64,000 nucleotides of DNA, taken from positions 4,092,001 through 4,156,000 of the forward strand of contig NZ_CP124750.1 of the NCBI RefSeq assembly GCF_029962605.1, read 5' to 3'. This DNA is from Serratia sarumanii. GTDB taxonomy: Bacteria > Pseudomonadota > Gammaproteobacteria > Enterobacterales > Enterobacteriaceae. The notes under the pieces are model-generated. The model saw nothing but the letters and a program-made list of their open reading frames with translations, was not told where the DNA came from and did not search any database. Position numbers and translations under genes: made by a program. Shown piece by piece: positions 1 to 8,282 of the stretch (its first letter is position 1; every line of letters starts with the position of its first letter).

Positions 1-359
1 CGACCTGGGATTTCGGCGAACTGCAGGAAGACTGGGAAGCGATCTGGCCGCAGCTGCCGGCGCTGGATCTGAAAGGCAAAATCGTCGCCATGTACGGCAT
101 GGGCGATCAGCTCGGGTACGGTGAGTGGTTCCTTGACGCGCTGGGCATGCTGCACGATCACATCGCGCCGCTGGGCGTGCAGTTCATCGGCTTCTGGCCA
201 ACCGAGGGCTTCGAGTTCACCAGCCCCAAACCGCTGAGCGCCGACGGCAAACACTTCGTCGGCCTGGCGCTCGATGAGGTCAATCAATACGATCTGAGCG
301 AAGAGCGCCTGCAGCAATGGTGCGAACAGATCCTGCTGGAAATGGAGCCGCTGCTGTAG
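1..359 (+). CDS. fldB: Flavodoxin FldB, C-terminal part (cut by window start)
   Basis: Reading begins in frame at base 3 and runs to the TAG at 357-359. About 119 C-terminal residues of a long-chain flavodoxin are present. Visible are the flavodoxin core segment [19 protein letters not shown] and the characteristic end with paired Gln/Glu residues. Flavodoxins are FMN-binding cytosolic electron carriers; FldB is the second, less abundant enterobacterial one. The assignment to FldB rather than FldA rests mainly on context, since fldB sits next to ygfX-sdhE-ygfZ in enterobacteria. The N-terminal FMN phosphate loop lies outside the window. The gene is convergent with creD across a short hairpin. 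Confidence 0.9.
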   Translation, partial: TWDFGELQEDWEAIWPQLPALDLKGKIVAMYGMGDQLGYGEWFLDALGMLHDHIAPLGVQFIGFWPTEGFEFTSPKPLSADGKHFVGLALDEVNQYDLSEERLQQWCEQILLEMEPLL

Positions 360-364
360 CCGCT

Positions 365-387
365 ATCGGGCGCTCAACGCGCCCGAT
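365..387. terminator. Hairpin between convergent fldB and creD
   Basis: A 9-bp perfect stem (ATCGGGCGC / GCGCCCGAT) with loop TCAAC lies 6 bases after the fldB stop and 10 bases from the creD stop. On the plus strand it is followed by TTCCCCCGC, a weak U tract. It probably serves both converging genes. Confidence 0.6.
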
Positions 388-396
388 TTCCCCCGC

Positions 397-1761
397 TTAT
401 TTCCACAGACGGAAGCGTGGTTCGTCTTCGCCGGCCGGCGTCTCCTTTGCCAGACGCGCCGGATCGGCCACCTGATACCAGTCCAACTTGCGCGTCAACA
501 GCATAATGCCCGCCAGAATGGCGAACAGCAGCCCCGCCCCCAGCACCAACGCATTGTCCTCCGACTGCAGCAGCAAATAGAGCACGCCGTACAACAGCAA
601 TAGGCTCGCGGCGAACAGCGCACCGCGCAGCTTGCCGCGCAGCACGGCGCTCAGGTAGAAGCCGATCAGTCCGCTGCAGGCGATGCTGGCCGCCAGGTAA
701 GCGAGAGCGAATCCCAGGTGTTCGGAGAAGGCCAGCAGAATCAGGTAGAACAACACCAGCGCCGCGCCGACCAGCAGGTATTGAATCGGGTGCACCCGCA
801 GCCCGGTCAGGGTTTCGAACAGGAAAAACGCCATAAACGTCAGCCCGATAAACAGCAGCGCGTATTTGACCGCGCGCTCGGTCAACTGATAGTGATCGAC
901 CGGTTCGACCAGGCTGGCGCTGAAGGCCGGCAGCTTGTCCTCGTCGATAATGCCATCGTCGTAATGGAACGCACTGTTGATGTTGTTGGCGAACCAGGTG
1001 CTGCGCCAGCGAGCGCTAAACCCTTGCTCCGTCACCTTGCGTTCGTCCGGCAGGAAGTTGCCGAGGAAATTCGGGTGCGGCCAGTTGCTTTGCAGCTGCA
1101 GCTCGCTGCTGCGCCCCAGCGGCACCAGTGACAGGCTGCTGGTGCCCGCCAGCGTCAGGGTGAAGTCGGCGCTCAGCCCCGCTTTTTGTTGCAGCGCCGC
1201 CAGCGTCAGCGGTGCGTGGATCCCCTGGCGCAACGATCCCACGCCGGTGCCCGGCTCAAACGCCACCGGCTGCGGCGTTGCCAGCGGGGAAATGCTCTTG
1301 ATGCCGCGAGAATCGCTCAGCGCCACCAGCAGGAACGGCTGGCCGACGGTCACTTTGGCGCGTTGCAAATCCGCCAGCTCCGGCTGGCCGAAACGCACCT
1401 TGAAGTTCAGCGGCCCCTGGTAAACCTGCGTCTGATAAATGCCCAACTTGCGCACTTCCACATTCGGCGCCCCCTGCACCTGAAGCGACTCCGGCAGCAA
1501 ATAGCGGTGATGCTGCACCCGCTGCACCACCGTTTGCCCTTTCTCGTCTTTTTTTTCTTCTTGTTCGACATAAGGAATGACAATCAACGGGCCGAGCACG
1601 CGCTGCGCCCCGCTGGTGCTTTCGCTCACCTGCCCGACCACGCTTTGCCGATAGCCGCTGCGTTCGTCGATCACGCTCATCAGTTGGGCGATGGGGATCA
1701 ACATCACCACCATCAATCCCAGCAGCGTGGTTATTTTCCAGAAAAGTACCGATTTCATCAT
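397..1761 (-). CDS. creD: Inner-membrane protein CreD
   Basis: 454-aa membrane protein of the CreD family (E. coli CreD is about 450 aa). There is one N-terminal membrane segment (about residues 9-28), a large periplasmic-type region (about 30-300) and a cluster of five or six hydrophobic segments (about 305-435). CreD is induced by the CreBC two-component system; its biochemical role is unclear, though loss or overexpression alters envelope stress, colicin and beta-lactam phenotypes. The start at 1761 is preceded by GAGGAGCGAGC. It is the last gene of creB-creC-creD but is separated from creC by 80 bp that hold a CreB-type binding site, so it probably has its own promoter. Confidence 0.92.
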   Translation of the reverse strand: MMKSVLFWKITTLLGLMVVMLIPIAQLMSVIDERSGYRQSVVGQVSESTSGAQRVLGPLIVIPYVEQEEKKDEKGQTVVQRVQHHRYLLPESLQVQGAPNVEVRKLGIYQTQVYQGPLNFKVRFGQPELADLQRAKVTVGQPFLLVALSDSRGIKSISPLATPQPVAFEPGTGVGSLRQGIHAPLTLAALQQKAGLSADFTLTLAGTSSLSLVPLGRSSELQLQSNWPHPNFLGNFLPDERKVTEQGFSARWRSTWFANNINSAFHYDDGIIDEDKLPAFSASLVEPVDHYQLTERAVKYALLFIGLTFMAFFLFETLTGLRVHPIQYLLVGAALVLFYLILLAFSEHLGFALAYLAASIACSGLIGFYLSAVLRGKLRGALFAASLLLLYGVLYLLLQSEDNALVLGAGLLFAILAGIMLLTRKLDWYQVADPARLAKETPAGEDEPRFRLWK

Positions 1762-1824
1762 GCTCGCTCCTCGTAGGTAATGAGGCCACGATAAAACCCG
1801 CAGGTGAAATCAGAATGTGGTTAT

Positions 1825-1840
1825 GTGAAGGGAAGGTGAA
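1825..1840 (-). promoter_or_regulatory. cre-tag (CreB binding site) upstream of creD
   Basis: Read on the minus strand the bases are TTCAC-CTTCCC-TTCAC, an exact match to the published CreB consensus TTCAC-N6-TTCAC. It lies about 64 bp upstream of the creD start and abuts the creC stop. A third TTCAC occurs at 1804-1808. This implies CreB~P directly activates creD here, as in E. coli. Confidence 0.8.
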
Positions 1841-1841
1841 G

Positions 1842-3260
1842 TCACAGCGATAACCTGAACGTCGCTTCCACCCCGTGCGGCCGGCGGTTGCGCAGGTGAA
1901 TGCCGCCATGATGCAGACGGGCGACCTCCTGCACGAAGTTCAGCCCCAGCCCGCTGCTTTTTGGTCGTTCGGCGCGCGGCAACGAATAAAAGCGCTCGAA
2001 CACCTTATCGAACGCATAGTCAGGAATGCCGCTGCCGTCGTCGCAAACGCTGATGCAGTAATGCTGTTCCCGCCGTTCGCCTCGCACGCTGACGCAACCG
2101 CCCGGCGGGGTAAAGTCGATCGCGTTGTCCAGCAGGTTGGTCAGCGCCTGGCTGATCAGCAACGCATCGCCGTTCAGCGTCACCTCCGCCAGCGCCTCCA
2201 GCCGCAACCTGACGCCGCGCTGCGTCGCCTGCGCCTCTTTGCCCGCCACCGTCTGGTCGATCAACGCCGCGATCGCGATGGGCGCCGTCTCCATTTCTGG
2301 CCGGCTCTCCAGCCGCGCCTGCACCAGCAGTTTATCCACCAGTTGTTGGATGCGCGCGCTTTGCTGTTCAATGTTGGTGAGAAAACGCCGAGCGGTTTCC
2401 GGCGGCGGCAGCTCCTGCAACAGCTCCGCCGCGCCCCTGATCGCCGCCAGCGGGCTTTTCAGCTCATGCGTCAGGGCATGCGCATATTGTTCGATATAGG
2501 CTTTGCCTTCCAGCTTCAGGCGCATGCTCTCCAGCGCCTGCGCCAGCTGGGTCAGTTCCCGGCCGCCCACTTTGGGCAATGGCGCATTTTCGCCCTGCGC
2601 CACCCCATCGGCATAACGCACCAGCCGGCCTATCGACCGGTTGATCCACCAGACGAACACCGCCCCGATCAGCAGCGCGATCCCCAGCAGCAACGCGCCG
2701 GCCCAAAGAATGCGCCGTTCGCTGCGCTTGATCACCGGCGCCATGGTGCTGTTGGGTTTACCCACGGTGAGCACGCCGATAATGCGCCCTTGTTCTATCA
2801 CCGGCGCGGCCACATACATCACCGAACTGTTTTCATCCTGCGGGTCGCTGCGGGTGCTGCGGGCGCCGTACTGGCCGCGCAGCGTCCGATAAACATCATT
2901 CCAACGCGAATAATCCTGCCCCTGCGCGCGGCCGGCGGAATCGAAGATGACCCGGCCCTGGGCATCGGTAAGATAGACGTGGTATTCACTGCGGTCCTTG
3001 CGGATGCCGGAAATGTTGGCGCCGATCGGCCGCTGATTCAGCTGCGTAAACGCCTGCGCCAGTTGGCCATGCGCCGCATCGCCGCGCTGCATGTCCTGAC
3101 GGGCGATCTGCGCCAGCAGGTTGGCGGTGTCCACCAGCGTGCCTTCGGTAGCGCGCCGCACGCCGGGCTTCACTTCCTGGACGAAAATGCTCAGCACGAA
3201 GTACCCGGCCACCGCTACGATCAGAAAGTACCCCAGCAGCAGGCGCAGGCCAATTTTCAT
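1842..3260 (-). CDS. creC: Sensor histidine kinase CreC
   Basis: 472 aa. Membrane segment at about 7-27, a periplasmic sensor region to about 185, a second membrane segment (about 186-206), a HAMP-like linker, then the HisKA box ALTHELKSPLAAIRG with the phospho-acceptor His near residue 265. The HATPase_c domain shows the N box NLLDNAIDFTP, the DDGSGIP G1 box and the SGLGLNFV G2 box. CreC responds to growth in minimal medium and fermentation, and to low-molecular-weight PBP inhibition in some species. Its start overlaps the creB stop by 4 bp, indicating coupled translation. The ATG at 3260 gives the expected N-terminal MKIGLRLLLGYFL. Confidence 0.94.
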   Translation of the reverse strand: MKIGLRLLLGYFLIVAVAGYFVLSIFVQEVKPGVRRATEGTLVDTANLLAQIARQDMQRGDAAHGQLAQAFTQLNQRPIGANISGIRKDRSEYHVYLTDAQGRVIFDSAGRAQGQDYSRWNDVYRTLRGQYGARSTRSDPQDENSSVMYVAAPVIEQGRIIGVLTVGKPNSTMAPVIKRSERRILWAGALLLGIALLIGAVFVWWINRSIGRLVRYADGVAQGENAPLPKVGGRELTQLAQALESMRLKLEGKAYIEQYAHALTHELKSPLAAIRGAAELLQELPPPETARRFLTNIEQQSARIQQLVDKLLVQARLESRPEMETAPIAIAALIDQTVAGKEAQATQRGVRLRLEALAEVTLNGDALLISQALTNLLDNAIDFTPPGGCVSVRGERREQHYCISVCDDGSGIPDYAFDKVFERFYSLPRAERPKSSGLGLNFVQEVARLHHGGIHLRNRRPHGVEATFRLSL

Positions 3261-3952
3261 GGCTGGCGGCTCACGCTGTAGCCCAATCCGCGGTGGGTGT
3301 GGATCGGCGGTTCACCGGGTTCAACCGCACGCAGCTTGGCGCGCAGCGTTTTGATGTGGGTATCGACGGTGCGATCCAGGCTTTCTTCCGCCTGCGCCCA
3401 AACGCTTTCCATCAGTTGCTGCCGCGAGAACACCCGTCCAGGCGCCAACAGCAGCGTCTTCAGCAGCAGGTATTCGTAACGGGTCAGCGGCAGCGGCCGC
3501 TGATGGTAGGAGATGGTGGCCGCGTCTTCGTCGAGCGCGAAAGCGCCGAAATGGTAGGGCGCGCTCTGCTGCAGGCGCTGCTGCTTGTGCAGGCGACGCA
3601 AAATGGTGCGCACCCGCGCGCTGACCTCGCGAGGAGAGAACGGCTTGGCGACATAGTCGTCAGCGCCGATCTCCAGCCCGATCAGGCGATCCACTTCATC
3701 ACTGCGGGCGGTGAGAAACAGAATCGGCAGGTCGGCCGCCTGAGCCAGCAGGCGGCGACACAATTCAAAGCCGTTGATATCCGGCAAACCGACATCGAGG
3801 ATAGCGAGCGCGGGCGCGCCTTGCGCCAGCGCCTGCAACGCCGGTTCCGCGCGTTCGAACCAGCGCACCGCGAAGCCTTCGCTCTCCAGCGTGTAAACCA
3901 GCGTATCGGCAATGCTGGGTTCATCCTCCACCAACCAGAGTACGGGTTTCAT
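3257..3952 (-). CDS. creB: Response regulator CreB
   Basis: 231-aa OmpR-type regulator. The receiver domain (1-120) shows the acidic pocket VEDEPS, phospho-acceptor Asp near residue 53 (LAILDVGLPDINGF) and switch Lys in DDYVAKPFS. The C-terminal winged helix (about 130-228) contains TRYEYLLLKTLLL and RTVDTHIKTLRAKLR. It activates cre-tag promoters; one such site precedes creD. The start ATG shares one base with the stop of ygfX (TGATG), so in this genome creBCD reads on from sdhE-ygfX. No creA gene lies in front of it, unlike E. coli creABCD. Confidence 0.94.
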   Translation of the reverse strand: MKPVLWLVEDEPSIADTLVYTLESEGFAVRWFERAEPALQALAQGAPALAILDVGLPDINGFELCRRLLAQAADLPILFLTARSDEVDRLIGLEIGADDYVAKPFSPREVSARVRTILRRLHKQQRLQQSAPYHFGAFALDEDAATISYHQRPLPLTRYEYLLLKTLLLAPGRVFSRQQLMESVWAQAEESLDRTVDTHIKTLRAKLRAVEPGEPPIHTHRGLGYSVSRQP

Positions 3953-4374
3953 CAGGGATCCTCGCCGTCACCCGCCGGCGGATACAGCAACAGCTGCCGC
4001 AGGTGGCGCCACTCCTCTTTGCTCATGCAGTCGGAAGCCAGCCACAGCCGGCGGCGCTTTTTGCCCTCCATCGGCAGCAGCGTCAGCAGCATGCCGTAAC
4101 CCGGCATCCACGGTTTTTTCGCCAGCCGCCACTCGCGGCCGTGCCAGCTGAAGCGCCGGTCCGCCAGCAGCCGCAGCTCGCCCTGCGCCGCGGCGATGCG
4201 CTTCTGGCTGCGAATGCACTGAAACACCACCAGCGTCAGCAGCACCAGCCAGAGCGGGCCAAAACCTTCCGGCCAGGGCGAAATCAGGATCAGCAGGATC
4301 AACACGCCGTGGGTCAACAGTGAAAACAGCTGGGTGCGCCAGGAAATGCGGATATCACATCGCCACTGGGCCAC
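3952..4374 (-). CDS. ygfX: YgfX/CptA membrane protein
   Basis: 140 aa with two adjacent membrane segments near the N-terminus (about 16-55, containing [16 protein letters not shown]) and a soluble C-terminal part. It aligns by eye with E. coli YgfX (CptA), named as the toxin partner of CptB and shown in Serratia to interact with SdhE and influence flavoproteins and pigment. The gene overlaps the end of sdhE by 20 bp, the usual arrangement of this pair, and touches creB by one base. The toxin-antitoxin label is disputed in the literature; the family assignment is secure. Confidence 0.9.
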   Translation of the reverse strand: MAQWRCDIRISWRTQLFSLLTHGVLILLILISPWPEGFGPLWLVLLTLVVFQCIRSQKRIAAAQGELRLLADRRFSWHGREWRLAKKPWMPGYGMLLTLLPMEGKKRRRLWLASDCMSKEEWRHLRQLLLYPPAGDGEDP

Positions 4375-4621
4375 GGTCTTTATTTCGCGTTTGGATCAGG
4401 GTCACCATTCTCTGCAGCTCGCCGTCCTGCGGCGCGCCATGATTCATCAGCCAGTTGAACAAATCGGGATCGTCGCACTCCAGCAGGCGGATAAACAGCG
4501 CCTTGTCCGCGTCATTCAGGCTGTCGTATTCGTACTCGAAGAACGGCATGATGGAGATGTCCAGCTCGCGCATGCCACGGCGGCAAGCCCAGTGAATTCG
4601 TGCTTTGTTGTTAATATCCAT
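4355..4621 (-). CDS. sdhE: FAD assembly factor SdhE (CptB)
   Basis: 88-aa protein beginning [20 protein letters not shown], near-identical to E. coli SdhE/YgfY. The conserved RGMRELD motif is present. SdhE is the small cytosolic factor needed for covalent FAD attachment to SdhA and FrdA. A GTG five codons upstream is in frame, but the ATG at 4621 matches the family start and has AGAGGTGAG upstream. It is the first gene of the sdhE-ygfX-creB-creC chain and divergent from ygfZ, which is also linked to Fe-S/flavoenzyme maintenance. Confidence 0.95.
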   Translation of the reverse strand: MDINNKARIHWACRRGMRELDISIMPFFEYEYDSLNDADKALFIRLLECDDPDLFNWLMNHGAPQDGELQRMVTLIQTRNKDRGPVAM

Positions 4622-4941
4622 GTTGTTATGACTCACCTCTTTTCAGCGCGGCAGCGCCAGCGCAGGGTTCAAATGACACACTGTATGGCAACGCCGTCGC
4701 AATATAATTCCATCAGCCGGGGATCTGTCTGCAAGGGTGCCCTGGCCGCAAGCCTATAGAGTAACAATTTGACATACACGCCGGGAAGGCGCTTTGCTGC
4801 GGAAAGCGTAATAAAGCGCAAAATGCCAAAAAAAGCGCACCCCGGCGCCGCGGCGCGAATAACAGTTTGCAAAGCCCGCCGCCTCTTTTACCATGGGTTC
4901 AATACCCTTCAGGTAAGCTAAACGTTGAGCAGGAACTTACT
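4622..4941. other. Divergent sdhE / ygfZ promoter region
   Basis: 320 bp without a supported gene. It contains the sdhE Shine-Dalgarno (AGAGGTGAG on the minus strand) and the ygfZ one (AGGAACTTACT before 4942). Reading frames here encode nothing recognisable. No operator motif could be assigned. Confidence 0.6.
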
Positions 4942-5934
4942 ATGGCGCATAACATTCCATTCCCACCCCGTCAGCCCTCCGCTTCCACCCATCTGCCCCT
5001 CACGCTGATCTCGCTGGAAGATTGGGCGCTGGTGACGCTGAACGGGCCGGACACGGTGAAATATCTCCAGGGCCAGGTGACGGCGGACATCGACGCGCTG
5101 GCGGCCGATCAACACGTGCTGTGCGCCCACTGCGACGCCAAGGGCAAAATGTGGAGCAACCTGCGTCTGTTCCACCGTAGCGAAGGCTTCGCCTATCTGG
5201 AACGCCGCAGCGTGCTGGACAGCCAGCTGGCGGAAATCAAAAAATACGCGGTGTTCTCCAAAGTCACCATCGCCGCCGATAACGACGCGGTGCTGCTGGG
5301 CGTCGCCGGTTTCCAGGCGCGCGCCGCGCTGGCGGATCTGTTCGCCACGCTGCCGAGCGCCGAGCACCCGGTAGTGCAGGACGGCGAGACCACGATCCTG
5401 CACTTCAATGCGCCGGCGGAACGTTTTCTGCTGGTGACCCGCCCCGCCGTGGCCGAACAGCTGATCGGCAAACTGCATGACCAGGCGGAACTGAATGACA
5501 GCAGCCAGTGGCTGGCGCTGGAGATCGAGGCCGGTTATCCGGTTATCGACGCCGCCAACAGCGCGCAGCTGATCCCGCAGGCCACCAACCTGCAGGCGCT
5601 GGAAGGCATCAGCTTCAGCAAAGGCTGCTATACCGGTCAGGAGATGGTGGCGCGCGCCAAATTCCGCGGCGCCAACAAGCGTGCGCTCTACTGGCTGGAA
5701 GGTAAGGCGGCCCGCGCCCCGCAGGCGGCGGAAGACCTGGAGCTGCAGCTGGGTGAAAACTGGCGCCGCACCGGCACCGTGCTGGCGTCGAGCCAACTGG
5801 CCGACGGCAGGCTGTGGGTGCAGGTGGTGATGAACAACGATTTGGACGCCGACAGCAAGCTGCGGGTGCGCGAGGATGCCGCCAGCCAGCTGGCGATCAA
5901 ACCGCTGCCGTATTCGCTGGCCGAAGAGAAATAA
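4942..5934 (+). CDS. ygfZ: tRNA-modifying, folate-binding protein YgfZ
   Basis: 330 aa starting [15 protein letters not shown]. The frame is open upstream, but this ATG matches the E. coli start and has AGGAA 7 bases before it. The diagnostic motif [17 protein letters not shown] (about residues 226-242) is intact, including the essential Cys. YgfZ is a GcvT-like tetrahydrofolate-binding protein needed for activity of some Fe-S enzymes such as MiaB. It is transcribed divergently from sdhE. Confidence 0.95.
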   Translation: MAHNIPFPPRQPSASTHLPLTLISLEDWALVTLNGPDTVKYLQGQVTADIDALAADQHVLCAHCDAKGKMWSNLRLFHRSEGFAYLERRSVLDSQLAEIKKYAVFSKVTIAADNDAVLLGVAGFQARAALADLFATLPSAEHPVVQDGETTILHFNAPAERFLLVTRPAVAEQLIGKLHDQAELNDSSQWLALEIEAGYPVIDAANSAQLIPQATNLQALEGISFSKGCYTGQEMVARAKFRGANKRALYWLEGKAARAPQAAEDLELQLGENWRRTGTVLASSQLADGRLWVQVVMNNDLDADSKLRVREDAASQLAIKPLPYSLAEEK

Positions 5935-5940
5935 TCCGTC

Positions 5941-5965
5941 GGCCGCAGGCGCCCTGCCTGCGGCC
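5941..5965. terminator. Hairpin after ygfZ
   Basis: A 10-bp perfect GC-rich stem (GGCCGCAGGC / GCCTGCGGCC) with loop GCCCT begins 6 bases after the ygfZ stop and is followed by GTCTTCGTT. It lies between the convergent ygfZ and DUF2165 genes and may serve both. Confidence 0.65.
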
Positions 5966-5972
5966 GTCTTCG

Positions 5973-6470
5973 TTACTCGTCCAACTCCCCGTCGCGCTGC
6001 ACCAGATAAATCAGCACCAGAATGATGGTGACGAAGAAGCGAAACGCATCGGGCACGCCGTTCCACTGTTTCGACATCCACATGCCAAACCACTCGCCCC
6101 CAATCGACATAAAGCCGACCTGCCAGGTGAGGAAGCCCAGCGTCAGCCCCACTACCGCCAGCTTTTTCCTGCCGTTGAAAGCTTTAGCGGGCAGTTTCAG
6201 GCCGCACAGCAAGCGCAGGCCGCCGATCCAGCACAGCAGCGCGGTCAGGCTCTCCAGCGCAATGATGAAGATATAGCCGGCGTGATGCAGCCACGGCGTT
6301 TGTATCGAACGGTAGCCGATGGTGGCGTCGGGGAAAATGGTGTCCATCATAAAGACGTGGCGCACGAAGGCGAAGTTGGAGCCGTAATCGGTGATATTGC
6401 CGAAGGCCACCAGCGAAGCGAACAAAGCGATAGCGCAGACCAGCAGCGCTTTGGATAAGCGAACGATCAT
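5973..6470 (-). CDS. DUF2165 small integral membrane protein
   Basis: 165 aa with four predicted membrane segments: about 6-24, 62-85, 102-122 and 140-158. The pattern NITDYGSNFAFVRHVFMMDTI and a WFGMWMS segment between helices 3 and 4 match the DUF2165 (COG5472) family of unknown function. The ATG at 6470 gives a sensible N-terminal helix. It stands alone between ygfZ and trhA; E. coli has no gene here. No function can be assigned. Confidence 0.75.
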   Translation of the reverse strand: MIVRLSKALLVCAIALFASLVAFGNITDYGSNFAFVRHVFMMDTIFPDATIGYRSIQTPWLHHAGYIFIIALESLTALLCWIGGLRLLCGLKLPAKAFNGRKKLAVVGLTLGFLTWQVGFMSIGGEWFGMWMSKQWNGVPDAFRFFVTIILVLIYLVQRDGELDE

Positions 6471-6620
6471 TGTGATGAGTCCTGAACAAAGTTAAGAGAA
6501 AGAGTATGCGGGCTCAGAAATGAAAGAACGGGCTTGCTGGATACCCGAAAGAAGCAAGCGCCTATTTTTTAAAACAAAAGAGGCGCCCGTTCAATACGCA
6601 TTCAGACGTAGCGATAACGT

Positions 6621-7304
6621 TTAGACGTAGAGGTAGATCGCCATGAAATGGCAGGCGCTGCCGCCGAGCACGAAGGCGTGCCAGATGGCGTGGCCAAAGC
6701 GAATGCGCTTGGAGGCGTAGAAAATCACGCCGAGGGTATAGACCACCCCGCCGATCGCCAGCAGCGTGACGCCGCCGGCCTCCAGCCGCGTAACCAGCTG
6801 ATAAATCACGATCAGCGACAGCCAGCCCATCGTCAGGTAGGTTACCAGCGACAGGGCTTCAAAGCGGTGGGCGAAGGCCAGCTTGAACAGCACGCCCAGC
6901 AGCGCCAATCCCCAGATTACCGCCATCAGGCCCTTCGCCAACGGCGAATCCAGCCCCACCAGCAGAAACGGGGTGTAAGTCCCGGCAATCAGGAGATAAA
7001 TGGCGCAGTGGTCAAATTTTTTCAGCCAATGCTTGGCCTTCTGATGCGGGATCGCATGGTACAGCGTGGAAGCGAGAAACAGCAGGATCATGCTGCCGCC
7101 GTACAGGCTGTAACTGGTGATGGCCGTCGCATCGGCGCCGGTATTCACCGCCTGCACCAGCAGCAACACCAGGCCGACGATACCGAACACCAGCCCGATG
7201 CCGTGGCTGATGCTGTTGGCGATCTCTTCCGCCCACGGATAAGCCGAGGCGACAATCTTATTGTTCCCGGCTTTCACTACGTCCGTTTTCCCCATAACGC
7301 GCAA
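6621..7304 (-). CDS. trhA: TrhA (YqfA), hemolysin III family membrane protein
   Basis: About 224-227 aa with seven membrane segments. It carries the hemolysin III/PAQR pattern: [16 protein letters not shown] with the conserved Ser-His at the start, [12 protein letters not shown], and the late [19 protein letters not shown] with the His cluster. It is near-identical to E. coli YqfA, recently renamed TrhA for a role in membrane energetics. The start could be 7304 or the Met at 7295 (MGKTDVV); the latter fits the family better. The divergent neighbour is the HD gene. Confidence 0.9.
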   Translation of the reverse strand: MRVMGKTDVVKAGNNKIVASAYPWAEEIANSISHGIGLVFGIVGLVLLLVQAVNTGADATAITSYSLYGGSMILLFLASTLYHAIPHQKAKHWLKKFDHCAIYLLIAGTYTPFLLVGLDSPLAKGLMAVIWGLALLGVLFKLAFAHRFEALSLVTYLTMGWLSLIVIYQLVTRLEAGGVTLLAIGGVVYTLGVIFYASKRIRFGHAIWHAFVLGGSACHFMAIYLYV

Positions 7305-7369
7305 CCCCTCAAAATGCCCTGCTTTGTGCGAAATTAACGCAAAGCAGCTTAACTGAGAATAATTCCAGT

Positions 7370-7381
7370 GTACACGTGTAC
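7370..7381. promoter_or_regulatory. Perfect 12-bp palindrome in the trhA / HD-gene intergenic region
   Basis: GTACACGTGTAC is a perfect inverted repeat about 98 bp before the HD gene start and 66 bp before trhA. A related partial copy (GAACGCGTGTAAC) follows about 17 bp downstream. It looks like an operator for an unidentified dimeric regulator. Confidence 0.35.
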
Positions 7382-7478
7382 GCTAAAATAAAAATGTGAA
7401 CGCGTGTAACCATCGAAATCGCCCGCCCGGTGGTCTACAATCGTCAGGCTTCAACCCACCCACCTTGAGGTTTACACC

Positions 7479-8087
7479 ATGTCATCCGCTGTACCCGCGT
7501 TAGATTTCGGCTCAATGACCCAGGTCATCCAGTTCCTGATGGAAATCGATAAGTTGAAAGGCGTGCAACGCCGCACCAAAGTGCTGGGCACCCAGCGCCA
7601 GGAAAACTCCGCCGAACACAGTTGGCACTTCGCCATCGCCGCCATGAGCCTGGCGCCCTACGCCGGTGATGACGTAGACATTCAGCGCGTGATCCAGATG
7701 GCGCTGCTGCATGACATTGTGGAAATCGACGCCGGCGACGTGCTGGTCTACGATCTGGCGGCCCGCGCGGCGATCCACGATCAGGAAGTGGCAGCGGCGC
7801 GCCGCCTGTTCGGCATGTTGCCGGAGGCTCAGCGCGAGTATTTCACCGCTTTATGGCAGGAATATGAAGATGGCGAAAGCGCCGATGCACGCTTCGCCTT
7901 GCTGCTGGATCGCACCATGCCGATGCTGATGAACCTGCACAATGAAGGCCAGAGCTGGGTAGAGAACGGCATCAGCCTGGAGCAGGTGCTGGCGCGCAAT
8001 GCATCGATCGCCGACGTGCACCCCGAGCTGTGGCACCACATGGAGCAACACCTGCGGGATGCGCAGCGCAAAGGCTGGTTGAAGTAA
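7479..8087 (+). CDS. HD-domain phosphohydrolase (YfbR/HDDC2-like)
   Basis: 202 aa. The HD-superfamily metal site is visible: QENSAEHSWHFAIAAMSL (first His), LLHDIVEIDAGDV (His-Asp, about residues 85-97) and a later conserved Asp in LLLDRTMPML. The family (COG1896) includes 5'-deoxynucleotidases and nucleoside monophosphate hydrolases acting in the cytosol; the substrate here is unproven. Upstream CCTTGAGGTTTACACC provides a moderate ribosome site. The last 37 bases of the gene are duplicated 3.5 kb downstream, beyond slaA. Confidence 0.85.
   Translation: MSSAVPALDFGSMTQVIQFLMEIDKLKGVQRRTKVLGTQRQENSAEHSWHFAIAAMSLAPYAGDDVDIQRVIQMALLHDIVEIDAGDVLVYDLAARAAIHDQEVAAARRLFGMLPEAQREYFTALWQEYEDGESADARFALLLDRTMPMLMNLHNEGQSWVENGISLEQVLARNASIADVHPELWHHMEQHLRDAQRKGWLK
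8051..8087 (+). repeat. 37-bp direct repeat, left copy (end of the HD gene)
   Basis: Identical over all 37 bases to 11622-11658, in the same orientation. It codes for the last residues of the HD protein (LRDAQRKGWLK and stop). The bases just outside the repeats differ. The copies bound the slaA block. Confidence 0.95.
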
Positions 8088-8095
8088 TAGTATAT

Positions 8096-8117
8096 GCTGC
8101 AGTGAATACACTGCAGC
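8096..8117 (+). terminator. Hairpin after the HD gene
   Basis: A 9-bp stem (GCTGCAGTG / CACTGCAGC) with loop AATA starts 8 bases after the stop and is followed by CTGTTTATTT. It is part of the inserted block, not of the ancestral 3' flank, which is now at 11659 onward. Confidence 0.5.
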
Positions 8118-8143
8118 CTGTTTATTTCACCCGACGGCGGCTC

Positions 8144-8225
8144 CATACTTGCTTTTAGACGTCATCGCAGCGGTCAGTTCAAGCAAACCCAGCCCCGGCA
8201 CGGGATATGTGTCTCATACTTGCTT
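8144..8225 (+). repeat. Paired 11-bp direct repeats upstream of slaA
   Basis: CATACTTGCTT occurs at 8144-8154 and again at 8215-8225, start-to-start distance 71 bp, the second ending 57 bases before the slaA ATG. It may mark a duplicated regulator site or decayed border; function unknown. Confidence 0.45.
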
Positions 8226-8282
8226 AACCCCAGGTTCTCTCCTTTACTTACCTTTTTCGCATCCATTTCTTTGGGGAAAGTC

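Noticed and set aside
718..1776. Several overlapping plus-strand frames opposite creD
   Set aside because: They mirror the high-GC creD gene, are rich in Gln/His/Arg, and resemble no family.
4355..4636. Longer SdhE starting five codons upstream at a GTG
   Set aside because: The ATG at 4621 matches the family N-terminus [11 protein letters not shown]; the GTG overlaps the Shine-Dalgarno sequence.
4669..4872. 67-aa minus-strand frame in the sdhE/ygfZ gap
   Set aside because: No ribosome site, no recognisable feature, lies in a promoter region.
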